A stretch of DNA of 64,000 nucleotides from Streptomyces sp. A0958 (GCF_004795035.1 NZ_SSBK01000005.1:273447-337446); one strand, 5' to 3'; positions 34,783 through 43,174 are shown, counted from the stretch's first letter. The notes: a model not told the origin generated them from the sequence alone. Numbers and translations: made by a program.

Positions 34783-36038
34783 GACGCGACTTCTTCCGTT
34801 TCGGTGGTGGGGGCCTGCTGGATGTCCTCGATGACGAACCCGCTGCGGGGCGCGGTCGGGACGCGGCTCAGCGGGATGGAGAGGTCCTGCTCCGCCACCC
34901 GGTACGTGAGACCGGACAGCAGCACCGCGAGAGCGGCCAGCAGCGCGAGGGTGATGTCCTCGCCGGGGCACCGGTGCCCCGTGGCCGGGTCGCCCCCGCC
35001 CTGCGGGACGAGCTCATCGGGCCTGGGCGCCGCGCCACGGAAACGCGCGGGATCGAAGACGTACGGCCGGGGCCACAGGTCCGGGTCGTGGTTCTGGCCG
35101 TACAGGTCCAGGAGCACGAGCGTCCCCGGTTGGATGGTCCGGCCCGCCCATTCGAGCCGTTCGGCGGCCAGCCCGCCGATGAACGGGGCGAACGGGTAGA
35201 AACGGCGGACCTCCTGCGCGAAGGCGTAGGCGGACCCCGGATCGCCGTCCCGGAGCGCCGCACGGTGTTCGGGCCACCGGTGCAGGGCGTGGGCCGCGAA
35301 GGCCGCGAACCAGCTGACCGCGACGGTCGGCCGCAGGATGTTGAGCACCTCGACGGCCGCCGTGCGGGGATCGAGGAGCGTGCCGTCCGCATCGCGGTGG
35401 TGGGCGACGGTACGGAACGGGGTGGCGGATGCCGCCCCGCCGGCGTCACCGCTCGCGCGCTCCGCCTCGATCAGCCGGGCCAGGCGCTTCTCCTGCCGGT
35501 GCCGGGCCCTGCGGGCGCGCAGATGCCGTGGTCCGGGGGTCGCGAACCCGTCCACCATGGCCACGAGGTCGCGGGCCGCGCCGTCCGCCTCCGCCTCCGG
35601 CAGCGGGACACCCGCCCACGCGTGGACGGCGCGGGTGAGCACCCCCGCCACCTCGTCGAACAGCACGATCCGGCCCCGGTCCGCCCACCCGGCGACGGCA
35701 CCACCCCACTCCCGGACCACCTGGTCGGTCAGGGTCTTCACCCCCTTCGGGTCCTTCAGCAGATGGAGGAACATCCCCTTGCGGACCCGGTGCCCCGCAC
35801 CGTCCAGGGTGTGCACGGCGCCCTGGCCGAACAGCGTGTCGATGACCGGTTCCGGCAGCGCCCCGTGCCGGTGGATGTGGTCCTCGTCGTAGAAGAAGCG
35901 CACGGCGGCGGGGCCGTGCAGGGCGATGGCCCGCTTGCCGAGCAGACGGGTGCGGACGGGCGCTCCGCCACTTCGCCGCCTGCGATCGGGCAGCCACGCG
36001 TAACCCCGGAGCAGAAGGGACAGGGTGCTGTCGACCAT
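34779..36038 (-). CDS. Cytochrome P450 of the CYP152 fatty-acid peroxygenase family
   Basis: 419 residues from the ATG at 36038, behind ACGGAGA. The haem-ligand Cys357 lies in GHRCPGEDITLALL, the CYP152 form of the signature, which lacks the usual F-G-x-G. The I-helix has Arg236-Pro237 (NILRPTVAVSW), the arginine that binds the fatty-acid carboxylate in P450 BSbeta/OleT, rather than the acid-alcohol pair of monooxygenases. It therefore probably uses hydrogen peroxide to hydroxylate or decarboxylate fatty acids, needing no reductase, and indeed none is nearby. A SigB-like promoter motif lies 195 to 219 bases upstream. Confidence 0.92.
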   Translation of the reverse strand: MVDSTLSLLLRGYAWLPDRRRRSGGAPVRTRLLGKRAIALHGPAAVRFFYDEDHIHRHGALPEPVIDTLFGQGAVHTLDGAGHRVRKGMFLHLLKDPKGVKTLTDQVVREWGGAVAGWADRGRIVLFDEVAGVLTRAVHAWAGVPLPEAEADGAARDLVAMVDGFATPGPRHLRARRARHRQEKRLARLIEAERASGDAGGAASATPFRTVAHHRDADGTLLDPRTAAVEVLNILRPTVAVSWFAAFAAHALHRWPEHRAALRDGDPGSAYAFAQEVRRFYPFAPFIGGLAAERLEWAGRTIQPGTLVLLDLYGQNHDPDLWPRPYVFDPARFRGAAPRPDELVPQGGGDPATGHRCPGEDITLALLAALAVLLSGLTYRVAEQDLSIPLSRVPTAPRSGFVIEDIQQAPTTETEEVAS

Positions 36039-36232
36039 GAAATCTCCGTAGGACAGGTGTGAGAGGGGTCCGTGCGGCGGCGGAACGCCCGGGGCGGACC
36101 CGCCGGTGCCCTGCCGTCGATCCTGGGCGCACCGGGGACGGTCCGCGACTCGGAATCCGCTGGACGGCGCTGCGGCTGTTGTCCCAACCGTCAGCGCCTG
36201 CTCCCGCGTACGCCGGGAGCCTGGCCAGCCGG

Positions 36233-36257
36233 GTACCCGTACCGCCCCTGGACATGC
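36233..36257 (-). promoter_or_regulatory. Candidate SigB-like promoter for CYP152 operon
   Basis: On the minus strand GCAT (36257-36254), 15 bases, then GGGTAC (36238-36233), matching GNNT-N14-16-GGGTAY, 195 bases upstream of the P450 ATG. Confidence 0.4.
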
Positions 36258-36325
36258 GGGACCGGCCGGGTGTTTTCGTACCCCGGTGGCAGACAACGGC
36301 CCACGCGGATCGAATCGGGCATTCC

Positions 36326-36350
36326 GGTTGAAGCCGCATTCCCTGGGAAC
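36326..36350 (+). promoter_or_regulatory. Candidate SigB-like promoter for alcohol dehydrogenase operon
   Basis: GGTT (36326-36329), 15 bases, then GGGAAC (36345-36350), a near-consensus SigB-family promoter 85 bases upstream of the ATG at 36435. Confidence 0.35.
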
Positions 36351-36434
36351 TCGTCCGGGGCGAGGGCGGCGCGGCGCACGGCAGGCCACTGAACCGGCGG
36401 CCCGGCCGTCACCTGACAGCGAGGAGATGACTTC

Positions 36435-37619
36435 ATGCGTGCACTGACCTGGCAAGGGAAACGCGATGTCCGCGTCGAGACCGTTCCCGACCCGATCATC
36501 CAGGACCCGACCGACATCATCGTCCGGGTCACCTCGACGGGCATCTGCGGATCGGACCTCCACCTGTACGAAGTGCTCGGCCCCTACCTCGACGTCGGGG
36601 ACATCCTGGGGCACGAGGCGATGGGCGTCGTCGAGGAGACCGGCCCCGAGGTGACCGCCGTGGCACGCGGCGACCGGGTCGTAGTCCCGTTCAACGTCTC
36701 CTGCGGCACCTGCTTCATGTGTGAGCAGGGCCTGCACTCGCAGTGCGAGACCACCCAGGTGAAGGAGTACGGCTCCGGAGCCTCGCTCTTCGGATACACC
36801 AAGCTCTACGGGCAGGTGCCCGGCGGGCAGGCCGAGCTGGTGCGGGTGCCCTTCGGCAACACCCTGCCCATCAAGGTCCCCGACGGGCCGCACGACGACC
36901 GCTACGTCTTCCTCTCCGACGTCCTGCCCACCGCGTGGCAGGCCGTCGAGTACGCCGACATCCCGCCCGGCGGCAGCGTCACCGTCCTCGGCCTCGGGCC
37001 GATCGGCGACATGGCGGCCCGGATCGCCCTGCACCGCGGCGCGAGCCTCGTCATCGGCGTCGACCTCGTCCCCGAACGCCTCGCCCGCTCCGCGGCGCGC
37101 GGCGTCCAGGTCATGGACCTGAGCCGGTACGGGAAGGACCTGCCCCAGGCGGTCCGGGACCTCACGGGCGGCCGCGGCACCGACGCGGTCATCGACGCCG
37201 TCGGCATGGAGGCCCACGGCGCACCGCTCGGCAAGGCGGGCCAGTGGGCCACCGGACTCCTTCCCGACGCGGCGGCCCGCAAGCTCATGGAACGCGCGGG
37301 CGTCGACCGCCTCACCGCGCTGCTCACCGCGATCGACGTGGTGCGCCGGGGCGGCACGATCTCGGTGTCCGGCGTCTACGGAGGCGCCGCCGACCCGCTG
37401 CCCCTGCTCACCCTGTTCGACAAGCAGATCCAGCTGCGGATGGGCCAGGCCAACGTCAAGCGCTGGGTTCCGGACATCCTGCCGCTGCTCGGCGACGACG
37501 ATCCGCTGGGCGTGGACGGCTTCGCCACCCACCACCTGCCGCTGGAGGACGGGCCGAAGGCGTACGAGACCTTCCAGGCGAAGTCCGACGGCATGATCAA
37601 GACGCTTTTGCGGCCCTGA
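36435..37619 (+). CDS. Zinc-dependent alcohol dehydrogenase, formaldehyde dehydrogenase-like (MDR)
   Basis: 394 residues from the ATG at 36435, with GAGGAGATG upstream. Catalytic zinc ligands: GICGSDLHLYEV and GHEAMGVVEETGPEV. The structural zinc loop CGTCFMCEQGLHSQC is complete. The Rossmann motif is VTVLGLGPIGDMAARIA near residue 182. The long insertion after the nucleotide-binding domain (GAPLGKAGQWATGLLP) resembles glutathione-independent formaldehyde dehydrogenase-like proteins. It oxidises an alcohol or aldehyde with NAD; substrate unknown. It heads a probable operon of five genes. Confidence 0.9.
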   Translation: MRALTWQGKRDVRVETVPDPIIQDPTDIIVRVTSTGICGSDLHLYEVLGPYLDVGDILGHEAMGVVEETGPEVTAVARGDRVVVPFNVSCGTCFMCEQGLHSQCETTQVKEYGSGASLFGYTKLYGQVPGGQAELVRVPFGNTLPIKVPDGPHDDRYVFLSDVLPTAWQAVEYADIPPGGSVTVLGLGPIGDMAARIALHRGASLVIGVDLVPERLARSAARGVQVMDLSRYGKDLPQAVRDLTGGRGTDAVIDAVGMEAHGAPLGKAGQWATGLLPDAAARKLMERAGVDRLTALLTAIDVVRRGGTISVSGVYGGAADPLPLLTLFDKQIQLRMGQANVKRWVPDILPLLGDDDPLGVDGFATHHLPLEDGPKAYETFQAKSDGMIKTLLRP

Positions 37620-37673
37620 GCCGGTGCGCAGCCCCCAGGGGCCACGGGGGAGCGACGTACGGAAGGAGTCACG

Positions 37674-38711
37674 GTGAACGCATCGCAAGGACTGCGCGTC
37701 GTCGTCACGGGCGCGACCGGGAACGTGGGAACGAGCCTGGTCCGGGCCCTGTCGCAGGACCCGGAAGTGGGCTCGGTCCTCGGCCTGGCACGGCGGCTGC
37801 CCGACCTCACCCTGCCCGGCGTGGAGTGGGGCAGGGTCGATCTCTCCCGCCCCGACAGCGCACGGGCGCTCGATTCCCTGCTGGCGGGCGCGGACGCCGT
37901 CGTCCACCTCGCCTGGCGCTTCCAGCCGACGCACGATCCCGTCGTCACCTGGCGGAGCAACGTCGAGGGTTCCCTGCGGGTCTTCGACGCGGTGCGCACG
38001 GCGGGCGTGCCGGCCCTGGTCCACGCCTCGTCGGTGGGCGCCTACTCGCCCGGCCCGAAGCGGGAACCGGGGGTCGACGAGCAGTGGCCGACCCATGGGT
38101 GGCCCGACGCCGCCTACTGCCGGGAGAAGGCATACCTGGAGCGGGTCCTCGACACCTTCGAGCTGCGCCATCCCCAGATCCGGGTGGTGCGGATGAGGCC
38201 GGGCTTCCTGTTCAAGGAGACGGCGGCCCCCGAACAGCGGCGCATCTTCGGCGGGAAGTACCTCCCCGGGGTGCTGCTCCGCCCGGACCTGCTGCCGTTC
38301 GTACCCGACCTGGAGGGGCTGAGGTTCCAGGTGCTGCACACGGACGACGCGGCCGAGGCGTACCGGCTCGCCGTACTGGGCGACGTGCGCGGCCCCTTCA
38401 ACCTGGCGGCCGACACCGTCACCGACGCCCGCGCGCTCGGGGAACTCCTCGACGCGCGCGTGGTGCGCGCGCCCGTGCCGCTGGTACGCGGCGCGCTGGC
38501 GACGGCCTGGCACGCGCGGGCGGTTCCGGCTTCGCCGCACCTCTTCGACGCCGTCCTGCGGCTTCCGGTCATGGACTGCGCACGGGCGCGCGAGGAGCTG
38601 GGCTGGCGGGCGCGGTACTCGGCCTCCGATGCGCTGACGGCTTTCCTGCGAGGTGTCGTCGGCGGGGAGGGCGAGGCGACCGCCCCGATGGCCGGCAGCC
38701 GGTGGAGCTGA
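37674..38711 (+). CDS. NAD-dependent epimerase/dehydratase family protein
   Basis: 345 residues from a GTG at 37674 behind GGAAGGAG. The N-terminal motif VVVTGATGNVGTSLVRAL is an extended-SDR fold. HASSVGAYSPGPKREPGVDE and YCREKAYLERVL (Tyr-x3-Lys) hold the catalytic residues. The substrate is unknown; it lacks features of a recognised nucleotide-sugar enzyme. Its stop overlaps the next gene's ATG by one base (TGATG). Confidence 0.87.
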   Translation: MNASQGLRVVVTGATGNVGTSLVRALSQDPEVGSVLGLARRLPDLTLPGVEWGRVDLSRPDSARALDSLLAGADAVVHLAWRFQPTHDPVVTWRSNVEGSLRVFDAVRTAGVPALVHASSVGAYSPGPKREPGVDEQWPTHGWPDAAYCREKAYLERVLDTFELRHPQIRVVRMRPGFLFKETAAPEQRRIFGGKYLPGVLLRPDLLPFVPDLEGLRFQVLHTDDAAEAYRLAVLGDVRGPFNLAADTVTDARALGELLDARVVRAPVPLVRGALATAWHARAVPASPHLFDAVLRLPVMDCARAREELGWRARYSASDALTAFLRGVVGGEGEATAPMAGSRWS

Positions 38712-39397
38712 TGAGCACCGCTCCCGACCGGGCGCAGGGCGCCCTGTCCTACGTCCCGGCCCGAGGGGGTGTCGCGGCCCTGCGGCGCGCGGCGGCGGAC
38801 TGCCACGGCTGCCCGCTGTACGAGGACGCCACGCAGACGGTGTTCGGGGCGGGGCCCGCCCACGCCCGTACGGTCGTCGTCGGCGAGCAGCCCGGGGACC
38901 AGGAGGACCGGGAAGGCGAACCCTTCGTGGGGCCGGCCGGGCGCCTCCTGCGCAAGGCGCTGGCCGAGGCGGAGATCGACGAGCGGGAGGTGTACTTCAC
39001 CAACGCGGTCAAGCACTTCAAGTTCGCCCCCGTCGGTGAGGGGAAGAAGCGCCGCATCCACAAGGCACCGAGCCTGCGCGAGATGGCGGCCTGCCGCCCC
39101 TGGCTCGAAGCGGAACTGCACCGGGTCGACCCCGAGCTGGTGCTGATCCTCGGCGCGACCGCCGGCAAGTCCGTGCTGGGGAACTCCTTCAAGGTGACCG
39201 AGAGCCGCGGCACCCTGCTGTACCTGCCCGGGGCCGGGCTGCCGGCGCCCGCCCCGCAGCGGCAGGACGGCGAGGGCGGCGGGCGCGGCCTGGTCGCCAC
39301 GGTCCACCCCTCCGCAGTCCTGCGCTCCCGCGACCGGGCGGAGGCCTACCGGGGCCTCGTCTCCGACCTGCACGTGGCCGCACGCTTCCTGCGGTGA
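38711..39397 (+). CDS. udgX: UdgX-type uracil-DNA glycosylase superfamily protein
   Basis: 228 residues; the ATG at 38711 shares a base with the preceding stop. Two of the Fe-S cluster cysteines are Cys31 and Cys34 in CHGCPLY. Motif A is GEQPGDQEDREGEPFVGPAG, and motif B is VHPSAVLRSRDR near the C-terminus. The diagnostic UdgX insertion KRRIH is at residues 113-117 (GKKRRIHKAPS), placing His117 where UdgX forms a covalent bond to the uracil-derived abasic site. It therefore probably traps uracil-containing DNA irreversibly instead of turning over like an ordinary UDG. Confidence 0.93.
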   Translation: MSTAPDRAQGALSYVPARGGVAALRRAAADCHGCPLYEDATQTVFGAGPAHARTVVVGEQPGDQEDREGEPFVGPAGRLLRKALAEAEIDEREVYFTNAVKHFKFAPVGEGKKRRIHKAPSLREMAACRPWLEAELHRVDPELVLILGATAGKSVLGNSFKVTESRGTLLYLPGAGLPAPAPQRQDGEGGGRGLVATVHPSAVLRSRDRAEAYRGLVSDLHVAARFLR

Positions 39398-39455
39398 ACG
39401 CACACCGGACCCCGTCCAGGCCGACAGTTCGCCACGAAAGCGGGCGGATGCCACC

Positions 39456-40001
39456 ATGAAAACCATGTCACGCAAGGCGCTGATCGTCATCGACATGATC
39501 AACCCCTATGACCACGAGGACGCCGAACAGCTCCTCCCCTCCGCCGAGCAGGTCGTCCCGGTCATCGCACGCATGCTGGGCGCGGCCCGGGAAAGCGGAA
39601 CACTTGTGATCTACGCCAACGACAACTTCGGTGACTGGCGGTCCCACCACGGCGAGATCGTCGAGGCGGCCATGGCCGGCGCCCGCCCCGACCTGGTCGA
39701 TCCGCTGCGGCCCGACGACCACTCGCTCTTCGTGGTCAAGGCCCGGCACTCCATCTTCTACGAGACCCCCCTGCCGTATCTGCTCCACCAACTGGACGTC
39801 GACCACCTCGTCCTGACCGGCCAGGTGACGGAGCAGTGCATCCTCTACTCGGCGCTCGACGCGCACATCCGCCACATGGACCTCACGATCCCGCGCGACG
39901 GTGTGGCCCACATCCACCGCGACCTCGCCGACGCCGCCCTGCGGATGACGGAGCGCAACATGGGCGCCTGGGTGAGCGCGGCCGACGAGATCGCGTTCTG
40001 A
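39456..40001 (+). CDS. Isochorismatase-family cysteine hydrolase
   Basis: 181 residues from the ATG at 39456; an ATG at 39465 (MSRKALIVIDM) is an alternative. The catalytic triad is visible: Asp in LIVIDMINPYDHED, Lys in FVVKARHSIFYETPL, and Cys in LTGQVTEQCILYSALDAHI. The fold covers isochorismatases, nicotinamidases and N-carbamoylsarcosine amidases; no residue pattern fixes which. It lies 58 bases after udgX in the same probable operon. Confidence 0.88.
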   Translation: MKTMSRKALIVIDMINPYDHEDAEQLLPSAEQVVPVIARMLGAARESGTLVIYANDNFGDWRSHHGEIVEAAMAGARPDLVDPLRPDDHSLFVVKARHSIFYETPLPYLLHQLDVDHLVLTGQVTEQCILYSALDAHIRHMDLTIPRDGVAHIHRDLADAALRMTERNMGAWVSAADEIAF

Positions 40002-40035
40002 CGCCGGCAGACCACGCCCACCCGAAAGGAACCCC

Positions 40036-40704
40036 ATGACGCGCGCCGCCCTGTTCGATGTGGACGGAACCCTCGTCGACACCAACTACCTGCACGTCAC
40101 CTCGTGGTGGGAGGCATTCCGGCAGGCCGGCCACACGGTGGCGATGCCCGCGATCCACCGGGCGGTCGGCCTCGGCTCCGACGACCTCATCGACCATCTG
40201 CTGGGCCCCGGCCGGGACCGGGAGCAGGACGCGGGGATCAGCGCCACGCACTCCGCCCTGTACGCCACCTGCTTCGAGCGCCTGCCCCCGCTGGAAGGGG
40301 CGGCGGACCTGCTGCGCGCCCTGGCCGGCCGGGGGTGGACGGTCGTCCTGGCCACCTCCGCGTCCGGGCCCGAGCTCCAGGCCCTGCGGCGGGCGCTCGA
40401 CGCCGACGACGTCATCGCCGGCACCGCCAGCTCCGACGACGTGGACGAGGGCAAGCCCGCCCCGGCACCGATCCGCCACGCGATGGAGATCGCCGGGGCC
40501 ACCGCTGAGGAGACCGTCTACGTGGGTGACTCCGTCTGGGACATGGAGGCGGCGACCCGGGCGTCGGTCGCCGCCGTGGGCCTCCTGTCGGGCGGAATCC
40601 CCCGGGCGGACCTGGAGTCGGCCGGGGCCGTGGAGGTGTACCGCTCTCCGGCCGACCTCCTGGCGCATATCGACTCCGGTGTCGTCGCCCGCATGCACCC
40701 GTAG
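40036..40704 (+). CDS. HAD superfamily hydrolase (phosphoglycolate phosphatase-like)
   Basis: 222 residues from the ATG at 40036, behind GAAAGGAACC. HAD motifs: LFDVDGTLVDTNYLHV (I), VVLATSASGPELQALRRAL (II), a GKPAPAPIRHAMEIAG lysine (III) and VYVGDSVWDMEAATRA (IV). The helical cap between I and II is of the C1 type. It is a small-molecule phosphatase, with phosphoglycolate or a sugar phosphate as the usual substrates. It ends the operon and is convergent with the VOC gene at 40708. Confidence 0.9.
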   Translation: MTRAALFDVDGTLVDTNYLHVTSWWEAFRQAGHTVAMPAIHRAVGLGSDDLIDHLLGPGRDREQDAGISATHSALYATCFERLPPLEGAADLLRALAGRGWTVVLATSASGPELQALRRALDADDVIAGTASSDDVDEGKPAPAPIRHAMEIAGATAEETVYVGDSVWDMEAATRASVAAVGLLSGGIPRADLESAGAVEVYRSPADLLAHIDSGVVARMHP

Positions 40705-40707
40705 GAC

Positions 40708-41079
40708 TCAACTGCGGCACAGGCAGAACGGGTGTCCCACCGGGTCCGCGAAGACTCGGAAGCCGCGTTCGCCGTTCCGGTCGTCGAGATCGAGCGGCCT
40801 CGCACCCAGTGCGATCACCTCGCGCTGGGACGCCTCCATGTCCGTCACCTCGAAGTCGAGGTGTTCCTGCTGGGAGTTCCGGTCGCCCCGGGGCCACTCG
40901 GGGGGCCGGTAGTCGGGGGCGAACTGAAAGGCGATGCGTGCGCCACCCGGTGCGTAGAGGTCGTACCAGCGGTCGTTCTCGCGCTTCACCTCGCCGCCCA
41001 GGACCTTCTGGTAGAAGGTGGCGAGTGCTTCGGGGTCGGGGCAGTCGAGGGCGACCAGACAGTATGTCGCGACAGCCAT
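40708..41079 (-). CDS. VOC family protein
   Basis: 123 residues from the ATG at 41079, behind CGAGGAAC. A single VOC module: YCLVALDCPDPEALATFYQK, DLYAPGGARIAFQFAPDYRP, EHLDFEVTDMEASQREVIAL and DPVGHPFCLC. It is of the type annotated as glyoxalase-like or bleomycin-resistance-like, with unknown substrate. It diverges from the F420-type gene at 41205. Confidence 0.87.
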   Translation of the reverse strand: MAVATYCLVALDCPDPEALATFYQKVLGGEVKRENDRWYDLYAPGGARIAFQFAPDYRPPEWPRGDRNSQQEHLDFEVTDMEASQREVIALGARPLDLDDRNGERGFRVFADPVGHPFCLCRS

Positions 41080-41204
41080 GTTGTTCCTCGCTTTCCGTGC
41101 CGGATCTTCCCCTCCCGGGTTCCGCGTCCGCCGGGGAGGAAACGCGTCCCGGATGGCTCCCTCGCCGCACGTTTCGACCGCCACAGATCGGTAACCCATC
41201 CCAT

Positions 41205-42170
41205 ATGGTGCAATTCGGATACACGATGATGACCGAGCAGTCGGGACCGCGGGCCCTCGTCGAGGACGTGGTGGCGGCCGAACAGGCCGGCTTCGACTTC
41301 TCCGTGACCTCCGACCACTACTTCCCCTGGCTGGCGTCCCAGGGACACGCCCCGTACGCCTGGAGCGTGCTGGGCGCGGCCGCCCAGGCCACGTCGCGCA
41401 TCCCGCTGATGACGTACGTGACCTGTCCGACGACCCGCTACCACCCCGCGGTGGTGGCCCAGAAGGCCGCGACGCTGCAACTGCTCTCCGAGGGCCGGTT
41501 CCGGCTCGGGCTGGGGTCCGGCGAGAACCTCAACGAGCACGTGGTGGGCGCGGGCTGGCCGGACGCCCGGGTGCGGCTGGAGAAACTGGAGGAGGCGGTC
41601 GAGATCATCAAGGCGCTCCTCGCCGGTGGGCCCGTCACCCACCACGGCACCCACTTCGACGTGGACAACGCCAAGCTGTGGGACGTGCCCGACGTGGCCG
41701 TGCCCCTCGGTGTCGCCGTCTCGGGTGACCGGTCGTGCGAGATCGCGGGCCGGCTCGCGGACCTCGTCATCGCCACGGAGCCCAAGGCGGACCTGCTCAC
41801 CGGGTTCGAACGGCACGGCGGCGGCGGAAAGCCGAGCGTGGGCCAGCTGCCCGTCTGCTATGACACCGACCGCGACGCGGCGGTGAAGCGGGCGCACGAC
41901 CAGTTCCGCTGGTCGGTCGGCGGCTGGAAGGCCAACTCCGAGCTGCCGAGCCCGGCGGCGTTCGACCAGGCCACCCAGTACGTCCGGCCCGAGGACGTCG
42001 CCCAGTCGGTACCGTGCGGCGACGACGTCGGGCAGTTCGTCGAGGCGGTACGCCCCTTCGTCGATGCGGGGTTCACCGAGGTCGCCCTCGTGCAGATCGG
42101 CGGCGGCCACCAGAAGCCGTTCATCGACTGGGCACAGGAGAAGCTGCTGCCCGCTCTGCGCGCCATGTGA
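41205..42170 (+). CDS. LLM-class (F420-dependent-type) oxidoreductase
   Basis: 321 residues from the ATG at 41205 (MVQFGYTMMTEQSGPRALVE). It is a TIM-barrel luciferase-like monooxygenase of the F420-dependent glucose-6-phosphate dehydrogenase-like group (TIGR03557 type): FDFSVTSDHYFPWLASQGHA, FRLGLGSGENLNEHVVGAGW, and PVTHHGTHFDVDNAKLWDVP. It probably uses F420 to oxidise or reduce an unknown substrate. No ribosome-binding site is seen; TAACCC at 41192-41197 could be a -10 box for a leaderless mRNA. A very strong terminator follows. Confidence 0.9.
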   Translation: MVQFGYTMMTEQSGPRALVEDVVAAEQAGFDFSVTSDHYFPWLASQGHAPYAWSVLGAAAQATSRIPLMTYVTCPTTRYHPAVVAQKAATLQLLSEGRFRLGLGSGENLNEHVVGAGWPDARVRLEKLEEAVEIIKALLAGGPVTHHGTHFDVDNAKLWDVPDVAVPLGVAVSGDRSCEIAGRLADLVIATEPKADLLTGFERHGGGGKPSVGQLPVCYDTDRDAAVKRAHDQFRWSVGGWKANSELPSPAAFDQATQYVRPEDVAQSVPCGDDVGQFVEAVRPFVDAGFTEVALVQIGGGHQKPFIDWAQEKLLPALRAM

Positions 42171-42175
42171 CATGC

Positions 42176-42233
42176 CTGCGCGCGCGTTTGTGTGCCCCGG
42201 CCCGGAGGCCGGGGCACACAAACGCGCGCGCAG
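42176..42233. terminator. Perfect 27-bp stem bidirectional terminator
   Basis: Arms 42176-42202 and 42207-42233 are perfect complements, with a CGGA tetraloop. The stem is a GC-rich outer part, an AT-richer centre (GTTTGTGTG) and a CCCCGGCC top. It lies in the 78-base gap between convergent genes ending at 42170 and 42249, so it can stop transcription from both sides. Confidence 0.88.
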
Positions 42234-42248
42234 GGCTACTTCCCGGGT

Positions 42249-42782
42249 CTACTGGTTCTCGCGGTCCGACGAGGAGGACGACCGGGCGAGCGCCCAGGCG
42301 GGGAACACGAACCAGCAGACGAAGGACCACAGCGCCATCCCGCCCACCAGCCACAGGGCCAGCGCGTTGTGCAGCGCCACCCGCATGATGAGCAGCAGCG
42401 CCGAACACATCGTGCAGAACAGCAGCACCAGCCCGAACAGCGTGAGCCGGGACGCCCACACCACCGTCTCCGGCTTCAGATGGCGCCCGGTGAGCAGGCG
42501 GTGGTAGGAGACGGGGCCGATCAGCGCGGCCGCCGTCGCGGAACCCAGGAGCACGGTGACGACGTAGATGCCCCGGTCCGTGTCCGAGAGGGTGGCGAAG
42601 CGGGGCTGGAAGACCACCGCGAGCAGGAAGCCGAAGAGGATCTGCACCCCGGTCTGCGCCACCCGCAGCTCCTGGAGCAGTTCCGTCCAGCGGCGGTCGG
42701 CCCGCTCCTCGGTCGTCTCGTCCCGCCCGGAGCGCACGTCCTTCCCACCCCCGTCGCCTTCGTCGGCGCGGCTGCTGTCCAT
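42249..42782 (-). CDS. DUF6328-type membrane protein
   Basis: 177 residues from the ATG at 42782, behind GGGAGGGAG. A charged N-terminus with WTELLQELRVAQTGVQILFG leads into four membrane helices, including FLLAVVFQPRFATLSDTDRG, YVVTVLLGSATAAALIGPVS and ALWLVGGMALWSFVCWFVFP. The LLQELRVAQTGVQ-LFGFLL pattern is that of DUF6328. Function is unknown. Confidence 0.83.
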   Translation of the reverse strand: MDSSRADEGDGGGKDVRSGRDETTEERADRRWTELLQELRVAQTGVQILFGFLLAVVFQPRFATLSDTDRGIYVVTVLLGSATAAALIGPVSYHRLLTGRHLKPETVVWASRLTLFGLVLLFCTMCSALLLIMRVALHNALALWLVGGMALWSFVCWFVFPAWALARSSSSSDRENQ

Positions 42783-42847
42783 GCCGGCTCTCCCTCCCTC
42801 CCGGCCGTCGCACCACCACTACGGTGACGGCCTCGCGCCCCGGCGGT

Positions 42848-43174
42848 TCAGCGGCTCACGGCCTTGAGGAGCTGCTCCTTGTTCATCGTGGAGCGGCCCT
42901 CGACGTTCTTCTTCTTCGCCTCTTCGTACAGCTGGTCCCTCGTGCGGCCCTGCGCGCCCTTGTGCGAGCGCTCCCCGCCGCGCTCGGAGGCCGACTTGGG
43001 GTCGCGCGTGGACGTCTTGCTCGCCGTCTTCGACTCGCCGGAGCGGGCGCGCTCCTTGTTGACGGTGCGGGCGGCGATCTCCTTGGCGCGCTTCTCGGAC
43101 GTGCCGCGCTTCTCCGCGCCCTCCTTCACGTGCTCGTACTGGCGCTCACGCTTAGGGCTCGATCCTGCCGGCAT
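42848..43174 (-). CDS. Plasmid-stabilisation-like small basic protein
   Basis: 108 residues from the ATG at 43174, behind GAGGAGGAC. It begins MPAGSSPKRERQYEHVKEGA and is highly charged, with KSASERGGERSHKGAQGRTR in the middle. The C-terminus TRDQLYEEAKKKNVEGRSTM ends in KEQLLKAV, resembling a Rho-N/SAP-like helix-extended-helix. Streptomyces homologues are often annotated as plasmid stabilisation protein, a name without mechanistic support. There is no partner toxin or antitoxin next to it. It could bind nucleic acid; that is inference. Confidence 0.8.
   Translation of the reverse strand: MPAGSSPKRERQYEHVKEGAEKRGTSEKRAKEIAARTVNKERARSGESKTASKTSTRDPKSASERGGERSHKGAQGRTRDQLYEEAKKKNVEGRSTMNKEQLLKAVSR

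Larger units (their letters stand above)
36039..36434. other. 395-bp divergent region between CYP152 and alcohol dehydrogenase genes
   Basis: Non-coding as far as I can see. It holds one SigB-like promoter match in each direction (36233-36257 minus, 36326-36350 plus), listed separately, and two GTACCC blocks. Short open frames here overlap each other and lack ribosome-binding sites. Confidence 0.5.

Noticed and set aside
34779..38540. Minus-strand frame running from the P450 gene back through the alcohol dehydrogenase region (1253 codons)
   Set aside because: Only the last 419 codons are P450; the rest is antisense to plus-strand genes and has no motif or start site.
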